From positions 1 through 40,860 of IMG/VR virus record IMGVR_UViG_3300028840_000022: a DNA stretch of 40,860 nt; one strand, written 5' to 3'. Shown here in pieces: positions 1-9,709 of the stretch. Both the position numbers and the translations under genes were made by a program. Positions within the stretch are counted from its first letter, which is position 1. Every line of letters starts with the position of its first letter. The notes below the pieces were generated by a model. It saw only the letters and a list, made by a program, of their open reading frames with translations. It searched no databases and was not told the DNA's origin. The stretch is from a virus.

Positions 1-277
1 TTATGAATCTATCAGACCATCCTCTCTTCTGGTCTCAGCAGCGTGGGACTTTGCGGATACCTTTAGTTCTACACAACAAGCTTATAGACTAAAGTATCCT
101 GTTGTAGTTGACCCAACTAACTTATCTAACTTTGCGTACCCTGAGGATATTATAGTTACCAGACTAAAGATCAGAGGTCATGGCAGGTCTATGAGAATTA
201 AATACGAAAGTGAACAAGGCAAAGACTTTATCCTTTTAGGATGGGGTATGATCCAAGGAAGGAACACTAGGTTTTAA
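1..277 (+). CDS. Tail tubular protein B, C-terminal part (gene cut by window start)
   Basis: The open frame runs in from the window edge (first full codon at position 2) and ends with TAA at 275-277, giving 91 residues. It ends with KIRGHGRSMRIKYESEQGKD and then a GW(G/M)IxGRN-type tail, which I recognise as the C-terminus of T7 gp12-like tail tube (nozzle) proteins of marine podoviruses. The N-terminal part of the same gene lies at the other end of the window (from 38988), so the contig was opened inside this gene. The product would form the distal tail nozzle. The stop codon overlaps the next start (TAATG), as is usual in this operon. Confidence 0.85.
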   Translation, partial: YESIRPSSLLVSAAWDFADTFSSTQQAYRLKYPVVVDPTNLSNFAYPEDIIVTRLKIRGHGRSMRIKYESEQGKDFILLGWGMIQGRNTRF

Positions 278-738
278 TGTCAGAATATACAATACGTGAT
301 GCAACCGAACAGGACGTATTAGAAGTTGTAATAGCAGTCAAACAGTTCTGTAAGGAAATACCCCACCCAGCTTGGAAAAGTTTTGAAGCTAACAAAGTAA
401 GCGAGTTACTTATAAATCTAATCAGACACGAACTAGGTCTTGTTAAGATTGTAGAGTACGAAGGAGAAATCGTAGGTGCCTTGATTGGAGTAATCAGTAG
501 CCTACCTATTAATAATCTTACCTTCGCACAAGAGTTAATGTTCTGGATAGAACCTGAACATAGAAACGGGAAGACAGGACCAAAACTCATAGATCAATAC
601 GTAGTCTGGTCGAAAGAAAACGGATGTGAATTTGTTAGGTTGTCAACCTTAGATGAAGTCCTAGGAAGCAAGGCTGGTATTCTATTTAGGAGAAAAGGTT
701 TCAGACCTACAGAGACAGCCTATATAAAGGAAGTATAG
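277..738 (+). CDS. GNAT-family acetyltransferase-like protein (T7 gp13 position)
   Basis: A 153-residue protein with GNAT features: an N-terminal TIRDATEQDV strand-helix, a central strand EGEIVGALIG, the acetyl-CoA loop region PEHRNGKTGPKLID (residues about 93-106), and a C-terminal FRRKGFRPTE strand. It sits between tail tube B and a gp14-like internal virion protein. That is the slot of T7 gene 13, whose product is needed for virion assembly and also resembles GNAT proteins. It may be a structural or assembly factor, or may acetylate a small molecule or host protein; the substrate cannot be read from the sequence. The start overlaps the upstream stop (TAATG) and a 1-nt gap follows. Confidence 0.75.
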   Translation: MSEYTIRDATEQDVLEVVIAVKQFCKEIPHPAWKSFEANKVSELLINLIRHELGLVKIVEYEGEIVGALIGVISSLPINNLTFAQELMFWIEPEHRNGKTGPKLIDQYVVWSKENGCEFVRLSTLDEVLGSKAGILFRRKGFRPTETAYIKEV

Positions 739-739
739 T

Positions 740-1303
740 ATGGCAATATTTACAGCTATAGCAACGGGCCTAACTGCTATTGGTCTTACTGGTGTAACAG
801 CAGCAGGTGTTGCTGCAACAGCAGCAGTTGGGGCTACTGCTTATGGTGTCCAGCAGTCACAAAAGGCAGCAAGTGCAGCTAGAGAATCTGCCCAGATACA
901 GAGACAAGCGGCAGAAACTCAAGTTAGAATGCAAAGAGAAGAAGCCTCTAGAGCCAGACGCAGTGCTGTAAGACAAAGTATCATCGCTAGAAGTAGATCA
1001 AGGGCAGCAGCAGCAGCCCAAAGACAACTAGGTGCTTCTGGTTACTTAGGTGGTATGGCCTCCCTTACTTCCCAACTAGGAGCTAACCTAGGGTTTGGAA
1101 GCATGATGTCAAGTCTAGGCTCTCAGTACACAAGTCTAACAGGTCAAGCCTCTTATCTAGGTGGTCTATCTCAAATGTATTCCGCAAGGGGTAGTATAGG
1201 ATTTACCTTGGCTAGTGCTATTAGTGGTCTAAGTGGTCTTTCTAATGTACCTACAGCCTCTCCTCCGCAAGAAATACCTTACCCTAGGGGACAGCAATAC
1301 TAA
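740..1303 (+). CDS. Internal virion protein, T7 gp14-like
   Basis: A 187-residue protein with a hydrophobic Ala/Gly/Thr-rich N-terminus (residues 1-38), an alanine-, glutamine- and arginine-rich helical centre (about 40-100), a Gly/Ser/Leu-rich region and a short proline-rich tail. T7 gp14 has this kind of layout; it leaves the head during infection and forms a pore in the outer membrane. The position directly before the two very large internal-protein genes supports the call. No enzymatic motif is visible. The stop overlaps the next start (TAATG at 1301-1305). Confidence 0.65.
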   Translation: MAIFTAIATGLTAIGLTGVTAAGVAATAAVGATAYGVQQSQKAASAARESAQIQRQAAETQVRMQREEASRARRSAVRQSIIARSRSRAAAAAQRQLGASGYLGGMASLTSQLGANLGFGSMMSSLGSQYTSLTGQASYLGGLSQMYSARGSIGFTLASAISGLSGLSNVPTASPPQEIPYPRGQQY

Positions 1304-4300
1304 TGGTATCCCTTCTTACTCTCAATGATCAGATAATCAATGAGCAAATCCTCAAGGAATCTCTCATTGGTCCTCAGATCAGTAAACCTTACAACTCTAG
1401 GAGCCAAGTCGAAAGGACTAAGGCTCAAGAGATTTCTATCGCTACAGATTTACCTGTAGACCAGATAGAAGCTGAACGTGAGGTAGGTGACGATAGCTCA
1501 GAGGTTATAGCTAAGAACGAAAGTCTCAACTTTGACTATGCCTTAGCTATCAATCAAGCCTATCAGGATGGTCTACCACCTGAGACTATAGCAGCTATCA
1601 TTGAGGAACGTAAGGAAAAGGGTGAAGACATGTCTCTTAGTGAGTACATGTTGGTTCAACACCTTATGCTCTCCGATGGTGACATAAATCCCTATGCAGC
1701 TAGAACCCTGACTAACATGGAGACATGGAACAGGTTGATGCAAGAGGCCATCGAAGAGAATGACCAGAGTGGTATAGGTAAAGTACTTAGTTTCTTCGAT
1801 GTAAATATCCTCAGAGAGATTACTATCGGTGCATTTGAGAATGTAACCCTTAGGTCTAACCGTGAAGGTGATACTATCAGGGCTGCATTTAACCAAATGA
1901 AACCTGCTGAGTTCGAGAAGTGGGCTTTAGAGTACATAGAGGAACGTAAAGAGGAGGGTATCTTTAGTTCAGATAGTATCTGGAACTTGTACAAGACAGC
2001 TAATGATGCAACCTACCTAGGGGATGACCCTATGTCTGGTGTCTATGCGTTGTTTGGTGTTGCTGACATAGCTACGCTTGGGTCAACAAGACTCGTAACA
2101 GGACCAGCCTCTGCCTTGGCTAGACAAACAGGCAAGGTTTTAGGTATAACCAAAGCTAAAAGACCTGTTGATGTGATAGCTACACTAGGTGATGAGGTAC
2201 AGGCAGCAAGTGTATCAGCAAGGTTAGTGGATGATGTAGGCGCACAGACAGACGAGATCAATGCTGGACGTACACTGCCAGAAGAACTAGACCCTGTTTC
2301 TGGGCCAAATGCTCGTCCATCAAGTGCCACAGTAAGAGATCACACAGTAAAGACTAGGCTCACAGAAGAGTTAGAGTTAGCTAACCGAAGAGGTACCTTT
2401 GGTGAGTACGTACCTAGAGCCAGTATCGACGCCTTAGCCCTTAGAACAGCAGAGAGTATAGCTAAGAAAACAAACAACGTAGCTCTTACTCGTTCTGTCA
2501 AACCTATGTCTGTAATTGATGAAGGCTCAGATGACTACAAGATCGTAGTTCGTATGGGTAAAGACAAGACAGGTGGTTTTTTCAGACGTAAGATGGACGC
2601 AGAGGCCATAGCTAAGAACGATCCTACACTAAGAGTAGTCAAAAGGGAAGAGGGTCGTGGCTGGTACCTAGAGACAGAGAAGAGACTTGACATCTCTGAC
2701 CTACCTGAGGCTATGCAGATAGTACAGAAGTCTGACTTTATCAGAGATGCTATCAATAAAGTCTTTGGTGCAGCTACAGTTCGCCTAGGTGACAAGCTAG
2801 GTGCCAAGTTCTTACAGGCTGAGTCTGGTCAGGCTCTCATAGGTGACCTCGTAAAGCCATACCAAAAGAAAATAAACAAGGTTAAAGGCAAAGAACTAGA
2901 AAACCTGTCAGATTTCATGACGCAGCTACGTGATGGTGAGCTATCACATATGCGTCAGGCTCCTTCTGTAGCTAGCTTTGAGGCCATGTACAAAACTATG
3001 TACGGGTCTACCCCCAGCAAAGCTACTACGGAAGGATATGAGGCTCTTATTGACATCCTAGATACAACGTGGCAGATTAAATCTTCTGAGAGATTGAAGA
3101 GAGCCGTGGCTGCTGATGGTGTCTTCCTTGAGATGACCGATGAGTTTGGAAATGTAGCCTATAAGGTAGCCCAGAGCCAGATAGACGATGAGTTTATTCT
3201 TGATCTAGCTACACTAAGGCCAATCCGTAAGGATAAACTCAAGGGTGACCAGATAGTCTACAAGGTTCCTGAGACATTCATGGACCATCTATACTTTGTC
3301 AACCCTAAGAGTGTCAGAGTTTTAGAACGAGTAGACATTATGCCGTACAATATCGGTGGTCCTCGTACTAACTCTGAGTTCCGTTGGTTCTTGGGTACTG
3401 TTAAGGAGCAAAGGCTCGCTTCAGGTAAGTCTGTGTCTGTGGGTTTCAAGACTCTACTAGGTTCTTTCGGTAAAGACCAGATAGAACTGGCTGTATCTCA
3501 GCTAAATAACATAAGTCGTTCAGTTAAGAAACTCCTAGATCAGAACGGTATTGATGACATCGCATTACTTAGTCTAAGCAAAGCTGAGTATGATGAGCTA
3601 GGTAATGTTATCAGGGCCAACAATACATGGAATAAACACGTCACTGACCTAGAAGATTTGCAGAGGCTAGCCCAAACCCACAAGTTCAACTTTACAGAAC
3701 AATTCGTAGCTAAAGCTAGGGACGAAAAGATTTCTATAGGTGAAGCTGGTGGTGATCCTACTCGCTTTGGTTTGTCAGTAGGTGAAGACGTAAGTGTCAA
3801 GATGAATAACCTTGGCATGAAACGAGGTGACACACCTCTCATTGAGTTTGGCGGTAAGTCAGCTACGAATGCTAATCCAATATCAGCTATCGCTGACCAG
3901 TTTGGTACTGAAGCTTTTGGTTATGCTAATCGTGCAGCCTCACAGAGTGCTTTAGTTGGCTGGAATAAACTAGCAGAAGCTAACCAAGGACTAATCAGGA
4001 ATTGGGATAGAGTTAGTGCTCTCCCTAAGAATGACTTCTTGGGTAGACTTTTGGAAGCTGAAGTTACCAAGACAGGTAAGTTTAACGATGTAGCTGCACA
4101 ACTACGTGAGACACAGGATGTCATCAAGCGTAGGCTCAATCAACCTACTTGGCTGTCAGATAAATGGGAATCCTTCACAAGGTCAGCTACTGAATACGTC
4201 TTCGAAAAGACAGGGTTCAAGTGGGACTTAGCTGCTACTGACCCCTCATCTCAACTACTGAAAGTTGGCTTCTACTCTAAGTTTGGTTTCTTCAATCCAG

Positions 4301-5754
4301 ACCAATTTATGCTTCAGGGTTTGCATAGTCTTACCATCGTAGGTATCTCTCCTACCAGTGGTGTTAAAGCACTAGGTCTGACGACACCTATGATGGTCAT
4401 AGCAAACTCTAAAGGTGCCGCTAGACAGACAGCAATTAAACGTTTAGCTAAGATGTCAGGTCTATCTGAGGATGAGTTGAATACTCTTGTCAGATACATA
4501 GATGAAAGCGGGAGGAATATCATTGACAACCAAGTTATCGAACTCCAAGCTCCTCAAAAATTTGGTGCGGCTAGCACTCTTACGGGCAAAGCTCAAGCAT
4601 CAGTTGGAAAATTCTTAGACACCTCAACCGTTTTCTTCAGAGAGGGTGAACGTTTCTCTCGTATGACAGGGATTATTACAGCATTCCTTGAGCACAGAGC
4701 TAAACGTCCCGACATTGATCCTCTGTCTCCCTCAGGTAAGACTTGGATTACCAACAGAGAACAAGACCTCACCTTCCGTATGACCTCAGCATCTAGAAGT
4801 TTTGCTCAGTCAGGTCCGATGAGAGTACCTACTCAGTGGTTAACCTTCTCCCTCAGAGCTATGGAGAACATAGTTGTAGGCCGTAACTTTACTGTTGGCG
4901 AGAGAAGACGTATGGCTCTAGTTATGGGGCCAATGTGGGGCTTGACAGGACTTGGTATAGGCCGTACAGCAGGGTACGTCACAGAAAAATTAGGATACTC
5001 CTCAGATGATCCTCAGGCTGTAGAGAGGCACAACATGATCAAGTACGGATTATTTGATCAGCTTCTAGGTTGGGGTCTAGGTACTGAGACAGCATATGCA
5101 CAAAGGGCTGCACCTCTAGGTCAGGTCACAGACACCTATCGTAAGCTCTTCGATGAAAGCCTGATCACCACTCTATTCGGTCCATCAGGTGAAATCGCAG
5201 AAGACTTCTCCTCTGCTGGTGTCAACGCTATCAGGTCAATGTTTGGTGGACGTACTGAAATGGTACGAGAAGACTTGACGCAAGTGGTTCGCAACTTGTC
5301 TACTGTTGACAAGATCGTAAAGATCAGAGAACTTATAGAAACTGGTAACTATCGTAGCCGTACACGTAAGTTAGTAGTCGGTGGTCTGACAACCAGAGAT
5401 GCTGCTGCTGTACTTATGGGTGCTACCCCTGCACCTGTACAGAACTACTACGACTATCAAGAGATGGTCTTCAAGAAGAACGAGAAGTACCGTGAGATAA
5501 GAACCAGATTAAAGTCTAAGGCTGATAGAGCTATGTCTTTATTGACAGAAGGTGACCAAGAGGACTTCCTAAAAGGCTCTAAACTTTGGGAAGAAATTAA
5601 TGATGAACTATGGGCTATGCCTTTGTCTAATGAGCTAAAAATATCTCTTCAGAATAGTCTTGTGAACGCAGGTCAAATACCTGATATAATGAGAAATGCC
5701 CACAAACTGAACCTAGGCTACTCTGCTGGTCTTCTTCAGCAACAAATGTATTAA
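1303..5754 (+). CDS. Large internal virion (ejectosome) protein, gp16-sized
   Basis: At 1483 residues this is the largest gene in the window. It lies between the gp14-like gene and another internal protein, and the length is close to T7 gp16 (1318 aa), which forms the inner core and the channel that carries DNA across the cell wall. The sequence is mostly hydrophilic and helical; Gly-rich hydrophobic segments occur late, for example MALVMGPMWGLTGLGIGRTA near residue 1210. I see no lytic transglycosylase motif at the N-terminus, unlike T7 gp16. The assignment rests on size and order. The T7 order is 14-15-16, so if this is the gp16 equivalent the order here is inverted. Confidence 0.6.
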   Translation: MVSLLTLNDQIINEQILKESLIGPQISKPYNSRSQVERTKAQEISIATDLPVDQIEAEREVGDDSSEVIAKNESLNFDYALAINQAYQDGLPPETIAAIIEERKEKGEDMSLSEYMLVQHLMLSDGDINPYAARTLTNMETWNRLMQEAIEENDQSGIGKVLSFFDVNILREITIGAFENVTLRSNREGDTIRAAFNQMKPAEFEKWALEYIEERKEEGIFSSDSIWNLYKTANDATYLGDDPMSGVYALFGVADIATLGSTRLVTGPASALARQTGKVLGITKAKRPVDVIATLGDEVQAASVSARLVDDVGAQTDEINAGRTLPEELDPVSGPNARPSSATVRDHTVKTRLTEELELANRRGTFGEYVPRASIDALALRTAESIAKKTNNVALTRSVKPMSVIDEGSDDYKIVVRMGKDKTGGFFRRKMDAEAIAKNDPTLRVVKREEGRGWYLETEKRLDISDLPEAMQIVQKSDFIRDAINKVFGAATVRLGDKLGAKFLQAESGQALIGDLVKPYQKKINKVKGKELENLSDFMTQLRDGELSHMRQAPSVASFEAMYKTMYGSTPSKATTEGYEALIDILDTTWQIKSSERLKRAVAADGVFLEMTDEFGNVAYKVAQSQIDDEFILDLATLRPIRKDKLKGDQIVYKVPETFMDHLYFVNPKSVRVLERVDIMPYNIGGPRTNSEFRWFLGTVKEQRLASGKSVSVGFKTLLGSFGKDQIELAVSQLNNISRSVKKLLDQNGIDDIALLSLSKAEYDELGNVIRANNTWNKHVTDLEDLQRLAQTHKFNFTEQFVAKARDEKISIGEAGGDPTRFGLSVGEDVSVKMNNLGMKRGDTPLIEFGGKSATNANPISAIADQFGTEAFGYANRAASQSALVGWNKLAEANQGLIRNWDRVSALPKNDFLGRLLEAEVTKTGKFNDVAAQLRETQDVIKRRLNQPTWLSDKWESFTRSATEYVFEKTGFKWDLAATDPSSQLLKVGFYSKFGFFNPDQFMLQGLHSLTIVGISPTSGVKALGLTTPMMVIANSKGAARQTAIKRLAKMSGLSEDELNTLVRYIDESGRNIIDNQVIELQAPQKFGAASTLTGKAQASVGKFLDTSTVFFREGERFSRMTGIITAFLEHRAKRPDIDPLSPSGKTWITNREQDLTFRMTSASRSFAQSGPMRVPTQWLTFSLRAMENIVVGRNFTVGERRRMALVMGPMWGLTGLGIGRTAGYVTEKLGYSSDDPQAVERHNMIKYGLFDQLLGWGLGTETAYAQRAAPLGQVTDTYRKLFDESLITTLFGPSGEIAEDFSSAGVNAIRSMFGGRTEMVREDLTQVVRNLSTVDKIVKIRELIETGNYRSRTRKLVVGGLTTRDAAAVLMGATPAPVQNYYDYQEMVFKKNEKYREIRTRLKSKADRAMSLLTEGDQEDFLKGSKLWEEINDELWAMPLSNELKISLQNSLVNAGQIPDIMRNAHKLNLGYSAGLLQQQMY

Positions 5755-5763
5755 GGAAAAACT

Positions 5764-7695
5764 ATGGCTGGATATGCAATGGATTTAGGTGAGGCTGGCT
5801 CTGAGTATGCACAAGGTGTCACAATGCCTAGTGCAACTGAGCTAGGTGCATCTGCCCAAGCGATAGAGGGTATAGGTAGGGGTCTCTTCAGTGTCATGGA
5901 TAGCATGGTGTCCTCTGGTAAACAGAAGACACAAGCCTCTATTGACCGTGAGATGTACGGAAGCTTTGCTAAACGCCTACAAGAATTAAAAGGACAGGAA
6001 GGTCTTACTCTCAGGTCTTCTGTCAACTCTCTTATATCTGAGTACTCAGCCCAAGGTTTTGAAATTGATGCTAACGCATCTAAGCTTATCAAGATGCAGA
6101 CAGGTATTGATGTTGATTACCTTAATGTAAACCCTCAGCAAGAAGCTTTGAACTTAGTCAGTAAGAAGATAGCAGAGAACCCAGCTTATTTGATCCTTGC
6201 AGAACAAACTCTAGCTGCTACAGGCAAACCGCCCACAGATCAGGACATACTTGTAGAAGCTATCGGTCAAGTGCAGAGGAACGAAGCAGCAGCTTTGTAC
6301 CTGACTAATTCTAAGAACGTAGGGAGGGCTGAGTTCTACTCCTCTTATCTACCTCAAGCTACAATGGCTCTAGACAATGTAAGAAATCTTGCCTTGATGG
6401 GCTTGGATATAGAACTAGCAGGTGGGAACGTTAGCCCTGATAGCATTATGCAATTGAAAGCTAAGTTTGATGTAGTCAAAAGTCAATTCGTTAAACCACC
6501 TCTAATTCAAGACGACGACTGGCAAAATGTAAAAAGCCAGATTGATACCTTGGATCAACTTCTAGTCAGACTTGAGACATACGATGAGGAAAGACTAAAG
6601 AAAGTTAAAGCTGGTATCATTACTCCTCTGACAGAAGCCATAGCTATGCAAGCTAAGACTATGGAAGACCCAGCAGCAGCCTTTGCTATTCTTAGTAATT
6701 TAGATAAGGTGTCTGATATTTGGATGAATAAATATCTTCCAGAACAAATAAAATTATCTAACGAAATCTTACCTAATAACGTAGAGTTTACTTCTCTTCC
6801 TGTCTTCCCTGAGTTAGCTCAGCAGGTCAGCCAGAACGTAGAAGAAGCTACACTCACGCCAACAGAAGTTCTTCACACTCAGGAATCTATTGCAGCAGCA
6901 GAAAAGAGAAAACCTAAAGACCGTAAGGAAGCTATTGACTTTGCCTACCTCAATCAGGTATCTCTATTCACACCTGACACAATGGCTGAAGACTTTGCTA
7001 GAGAAAACTTTGTCAGAGGCTTAGAGATCATCTCTGTCAATATGATAACATCACCTAATATTATAGATGATGCAACTATAGCTAAGATATTCTCAGAGGA
7101 TACCTTTAATAAACTAAGGAAACTCAAGCAGTACGATAATGATGCCTACTTGGTAACTAAAGAACGTATAGCAAATGCGTTACGATTCCAGAAAACAGCG
7201 CAAGCTACAGCAGTTCAGGGTGCACTGAAAGACCCTGAAAATAGATTCCTGACTGTAGGTGACCAAGGTCAAGTTATGCTAAATGAAGAGGCTATTGCTA
7301 CTGCTTATCCAACAGGTGAGAAAGTCCTCTTCAAAGTAAAAGACTTGGCTAATACTTACTATAACAATGATCTCATGGAGATGTATAGAGATTTAGGCCG
7401 CAAGATTCCTATGGAAACAAGACGTGAGTTCAAAGGAACAAGTCTTGACTTTGCTCGAATAAATGAGGCAGTTAGAAAAGCTGACAAGCTTATGTCAGGT
7501 GTCACCAAATACGATGAACTCCTACGTAGACTAGGTGCTCCTACTGAGGTACCTACGGCTGGTGCAGACTATACAGAAGATAATCCTTATACTTTCTCAG
7601 GTCAAACAGACGAAGAACAACAGGTTGAGTTCGATCAACTACCTGCTGACAGTTGGTTTATTGATCCTGATACTGGTATTTTGGCACAGAAGTGA
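5764..7695 (+). CDS. Internal virion protein, gp15-sized
   Basis: A 643-residue, mostly alpha-helical, Gln/Ala/Lys-rich protein with no recognisable enzyme motif. It follows the giant internal protein after a 9-nt gap with an AAGGAAAA Shine-Dalgarno. T7 gp15 (747 aa) is a helical-repeat core protein that joins gp16 in the periplasmic ejection tube, and this gene is its likely counterpart by size and place. The start ATG at 5764 gives MAGYAMDLGEAGSEYAQGV, a start I associate with internal proteins of SIO1-type phages. Confidence 0.6.
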   Translation: MAGYAMDLGEAGSEYAQGVTMPSATELGASAQAIEGIGRGLFSVMDSMVSSGKQKTQASIDREMYGSFAKRLQELKGQEGLTLRSSVNSLISEYSAQGFEIDANASKLIKMQTGIDVDYLNVNPQQEALNLVSKKIAENPAYLILAEQTLAATGKPPTDQDILVEAIGQVQRNEAAALYLTNSKNVGRAEFYSSYLPQATMALDNVRNLALMGLDIELAGGNVSPDSIMQLKAKFDVVKSQFVKPPLIQDDDWQNVKSQIDTLDQLLVRLETYDEERLKKVKAGIITPLTEAIAMQAKTMEDPAAAFAILSNLDKVSDIWMNKYLPEQIKLSNEILPNNVEFTSLPVFPELAQQVSQNVEEATLTPTEVLHTQESIAAAEKRKPKDRKEAIDFAYLNQVSLFTPDTMAEDFARENFVRGLEIISVNMITSPNIIDDATIAKIFSEDTFNKLRKLKQYDNDAYLVTKERIANALRFQKTAQATAVQGALKDPENRFLTVGDQGQVMLNEEAIATAYPTGEKVLFKVKDLANTYYNNDLMEMYRDLGRKIPMETRREFKGTSLDFARINEAVRKADKLMSGVTKYDELLRRLGAPTEVPTAGADYTEDNPYTFSGQTDEEQQVEFDQLPADSWFIDPDTGILAQK

Positions 7696-7702
7696 GAATA
7701 TA

Positions 7703-9121
7703 ATGGCCTCTTTCATACAAAAAGCTAAGACACTAAAACCTCAAGGTATAGGTCTTGTTGTTCAACCACCTGAAGCTATGCAACAACCCACTGCGGATCA
7801 AGGTGTTATACCTAGTCCTGTTCCTTTGGCTAAAGTTAATAGAACACAGGAGTTACCTAAGGTAGCTGCACCACAAATGGCTCAACAGAGTGGGGATATT
7901 ATTCCTACACCCCCTTGGTCAAGCCAGCCATTACCTGCGGCGTCTCCTCAAGCCCCAGCTATATCTACTCAAGCACCACAAAGACAAGCAGATACCTCTC
8001 AGATTGACCTGAAAAATTTAATTAGAGCTACTCTAGCTGAAGTGATGGGAACCTCAGGCACACAGCCTATGCAGAACTCAGCACTTCTTCAACCACCAGT
8101 TCAGACTGAGGCTCTTGATCAGCTAACAGATGTAGCCAGAGAAGACCCTGACTTCCAATTCAAGCAATCCTTTACGCCAGCAGAGGAGAGACCTGCTGAA
8201 TTAACTCAAGAGGAAGTACTAAGACCTAGGACTAGACCTGAACCTGAAATCTCTAGTTTACGTCCTAGAGCTAGACCTGAGGGTATTCAGCCTATAACAA
8301 AACCAGAAGTTCAAAATGTTATTGATATTCTACCTACAGGATTAGATGAGTCCGTTCAAGATAAACTTGAAGATAGCCCCCCAAAAACAACAGGAGATGT
8401 TAACTTAGCTATTTTTGATTCTGCTACTTGGGATGGAACTATCCCAGAAATTAAAAAGGGTGAAAATTTCATAGAGTATTTTGCTAGAAGTGGGCTAATA
8501 GGGGCTGACGAAAAAGACCCAAGATTTATAGAAGCTTATAAAAACTTTGGTATGGGTCTTGACCCCAGTAAAACACCTTGGTGTGCTGATTTATTAGGGA
8601 GTCTGATACTTAAATCAGGAGGAAAATTAACTGAAGGGGCTGTACAATATAGAGCAGGTTCTCAAAACTATGAGTTCATTGGTGATGATGTCTATAACCA
8701 CAACCCAACTACAGGTGAAACATATTTCGGAAGCCCTTCTGATGTGAGGGCAGGGGATATTGTGGTGTTTAACAATAGACAAGATGGCACACGTCAAAAA
8801 AACGGAAACTTTAAGTATCCTAGTCAGGCCCTCAAGAAAGGGCTTGGATTGGGCCATGTCTCTGTTGTCTTAGATATAAAAGAAGATGGCACTATTATAG
8901 CCATAGGTGGTAATCAATCTGCTGGGGCTACGTCTTATGTAACAGGAACAAAATCTACAGGAGGTATAAGGGTTTCAGAGTATACTCCTGAAGTTATGAA
9001 AAACAATTATAAAGGTGGTTTTAAAATAAAAAGATTAACTGATACCTCCTTATCTCAGGCTGACCCAGAGCTAATAGCTTCTATAACAAAGAACGCTGGA
9101 ATAGCTGGTACTGGACAATGA
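7703..9121 (+). CDS. NlpC/P60- or CHAP-like cysteine peptidase/amidase with proline-rich N-terminus (endolysin candidate)
   Basis: A 472-residue protein from ATG 7703; an upstream in-frame extension would overlap the previous gene without support. Residues 1 to about 235 are Pro/Gln-rich and low complexity, with repeated RPR motifs (RPRTRPEPE, RPRARPEG). The C-terminal domain has the layout of TIGR02594-type or CHAP peptidoglycan hydrolases: TPWCA with Cys294, a D(V/I)RAGDIVVF strand, GLGHVSVVL with His385, and IGGNQS with an Asn near 402. Cys-His-Asn would be the catalytic set that cleaves murein peptides. A spanin-like gene overlaps its end and a holin-like gene follows 1.3 kb later, so lysis is likely. 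The N-terminus could instead tether it in the virion, downstream of the ejection proteins. Confidence 0.7.
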   Translation: MASFIQKAKTLKPQGIGLVVQPPEAMQQPTADQGVIPSPVPLAKVNRTQELPKVAAPQMAQQSGDIIPTPPWSSQPLPAASPQAPAISTQAPQRQADTSQIDLKNLIRATLAEVMGTSGTQPMQNSALLQPPVQTEALDQLTDVAREDPDFQFKQSFTPAEERPAELTQEEVLRPRTRPEPEISSLRPRARPEGIQPITKPEVQNVIDILPTGLDESVQDKLEDSPPKTTGDVNLAIFDSATWDGTIPEIKKGENFIEYFARSGLIGADEKDPRFIEAYKNFGMGLDPSKTPWCADLLGSLILKSGGKLTEGAVQYRAGSQNYEFIGDDVYNHNPTTGETYFGSPSDVRAGDIVVFNNRQDGTRQKNGNFKYPSQALKKGLGLGHVSVVLDIKEDGTIIAIGGNQSAGATSYVTGTKSTGGIRVSEYTPEVMKNNYKGGFKIKRLTDTSLSQADPELIASITKNAGIAGTGQ

Positions 9122-9474
9122 GGTTTCTTATAGCCATACTCCTATGCCTAACACTTAGTGCTTGCCTTAATCCCATGTCTCTCCTTGGGGGTGGCGGTGG
9201 TGGACCTACTGTTAACGCAAACACTCAGGTAGGTAAAGAGAATAACCAGTCAGCTATAGACCAAAGCAGAGACATCGAAGCTGAGAACGTACAGGTAGAC
9301 GAGTCCAAAGGTTCATTCAATCTGGCTGGTTCAGTAGATAGTGTCAAGGTCTTGAACCAAGACATACCCACATGGGTCATACTTATGATGATCCTAGGGT
9401 GGATGCTTCCATCCCCTATAGAGATATGGAGAGGGTTCCTTAAAACTATAACATTTGGAAGATACCGTGGCTAA
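9118..9474 (+). CDS. Lipoprotein with C-terminal membrane helix; unimolecular-spanin candidate
   Basis: A 118-residue protein that begins with a lipoprotein signal (hydrophobic 3-13, lipobox LSAC, acylated Cys16), followed by a Gly run, a polar Asn/Gln/Glu-rich stretch, and a C-terminal transmembrane helix (about 84-99) with a basic tail. An outer-membrane lipid anchor plus an inner-membrane helix in one chain is the layout of u-spanins such as phage T1 gp11, which fuse the two membranes at the end of lysis. It overlaps the endolysin-like gene by 4 nt (ATGA). Function is inferred from topology only; the ectodomain is shorter than in known examples. Confidence 0.55.
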   Translation: MRFLIAILLCLTLSACLNPMSLLGGGGGGPTVNANTQVGKENNQSAIDQSRDIEAENVQVDESKGSFNLAGSVDSVKVLNQDIPTWVILMMILGWMLPSPIEIWRGFLKTITFGRYRG

Positions 9475-9709
9475 GATAGACAAATCAAAGATGAAGTGTA
9501 ACAGCCCGAAGCGTCAGGTTTCAGGCGGTAAGAAGTTTGTTGTCAAAGCTTGTAAGGACGGCAAAGAGAAGATCATTCGCTTTGGGGATGCCAATATGAA
9601 GATCAAGAAGAACATACCAGCCAGACGCAAGAGCTTCAGGGCTAGACACAATTGTGACACAGCCACAGATAAGTTCACAGCTAGATACTGGTCATGTAAG
9701 AAATGGTAA
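9467..9709 (+). CDS. Small basic DUF6321-like phage protein
   Basis: I place the start at GTG 9467 (GGAAG six bases upstream) rather than at an upstream TTG, giving 80 residues. The sequence is Lys/Arg-rich with spaced Cys residues and the motifs KMKCNSPKR, KFVVKACKDGKEKIIRFG and RKSFRARHNCD, ending in YWSCKKW. I recognise this as the DUF6321 type, a small protein common in marine phages and of unknown function. The high charge would suit nucleic-acid binding, but that is inference. It overlaps the upstream lipoprotein gene by 8 nt and the next gene by 7 nt. Confidence 0.7.
   Translation: MAKIDKSKMKCNSPKRQVSGGKKFVVKACKDGKEKIIRFGDANMKIKKNIPARRKSFRARHNCDTATDKFTARYWSCKKW

Noticed and set aside
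1573-1896. Minus-strand ORFs inside the large internal virion protein gene (also 2043-2330, 2535-2807, 3540-3842)
   Set aside because: All are shadows of a single 1483-codon gene, lacking ribosome binding sites and family patterns.
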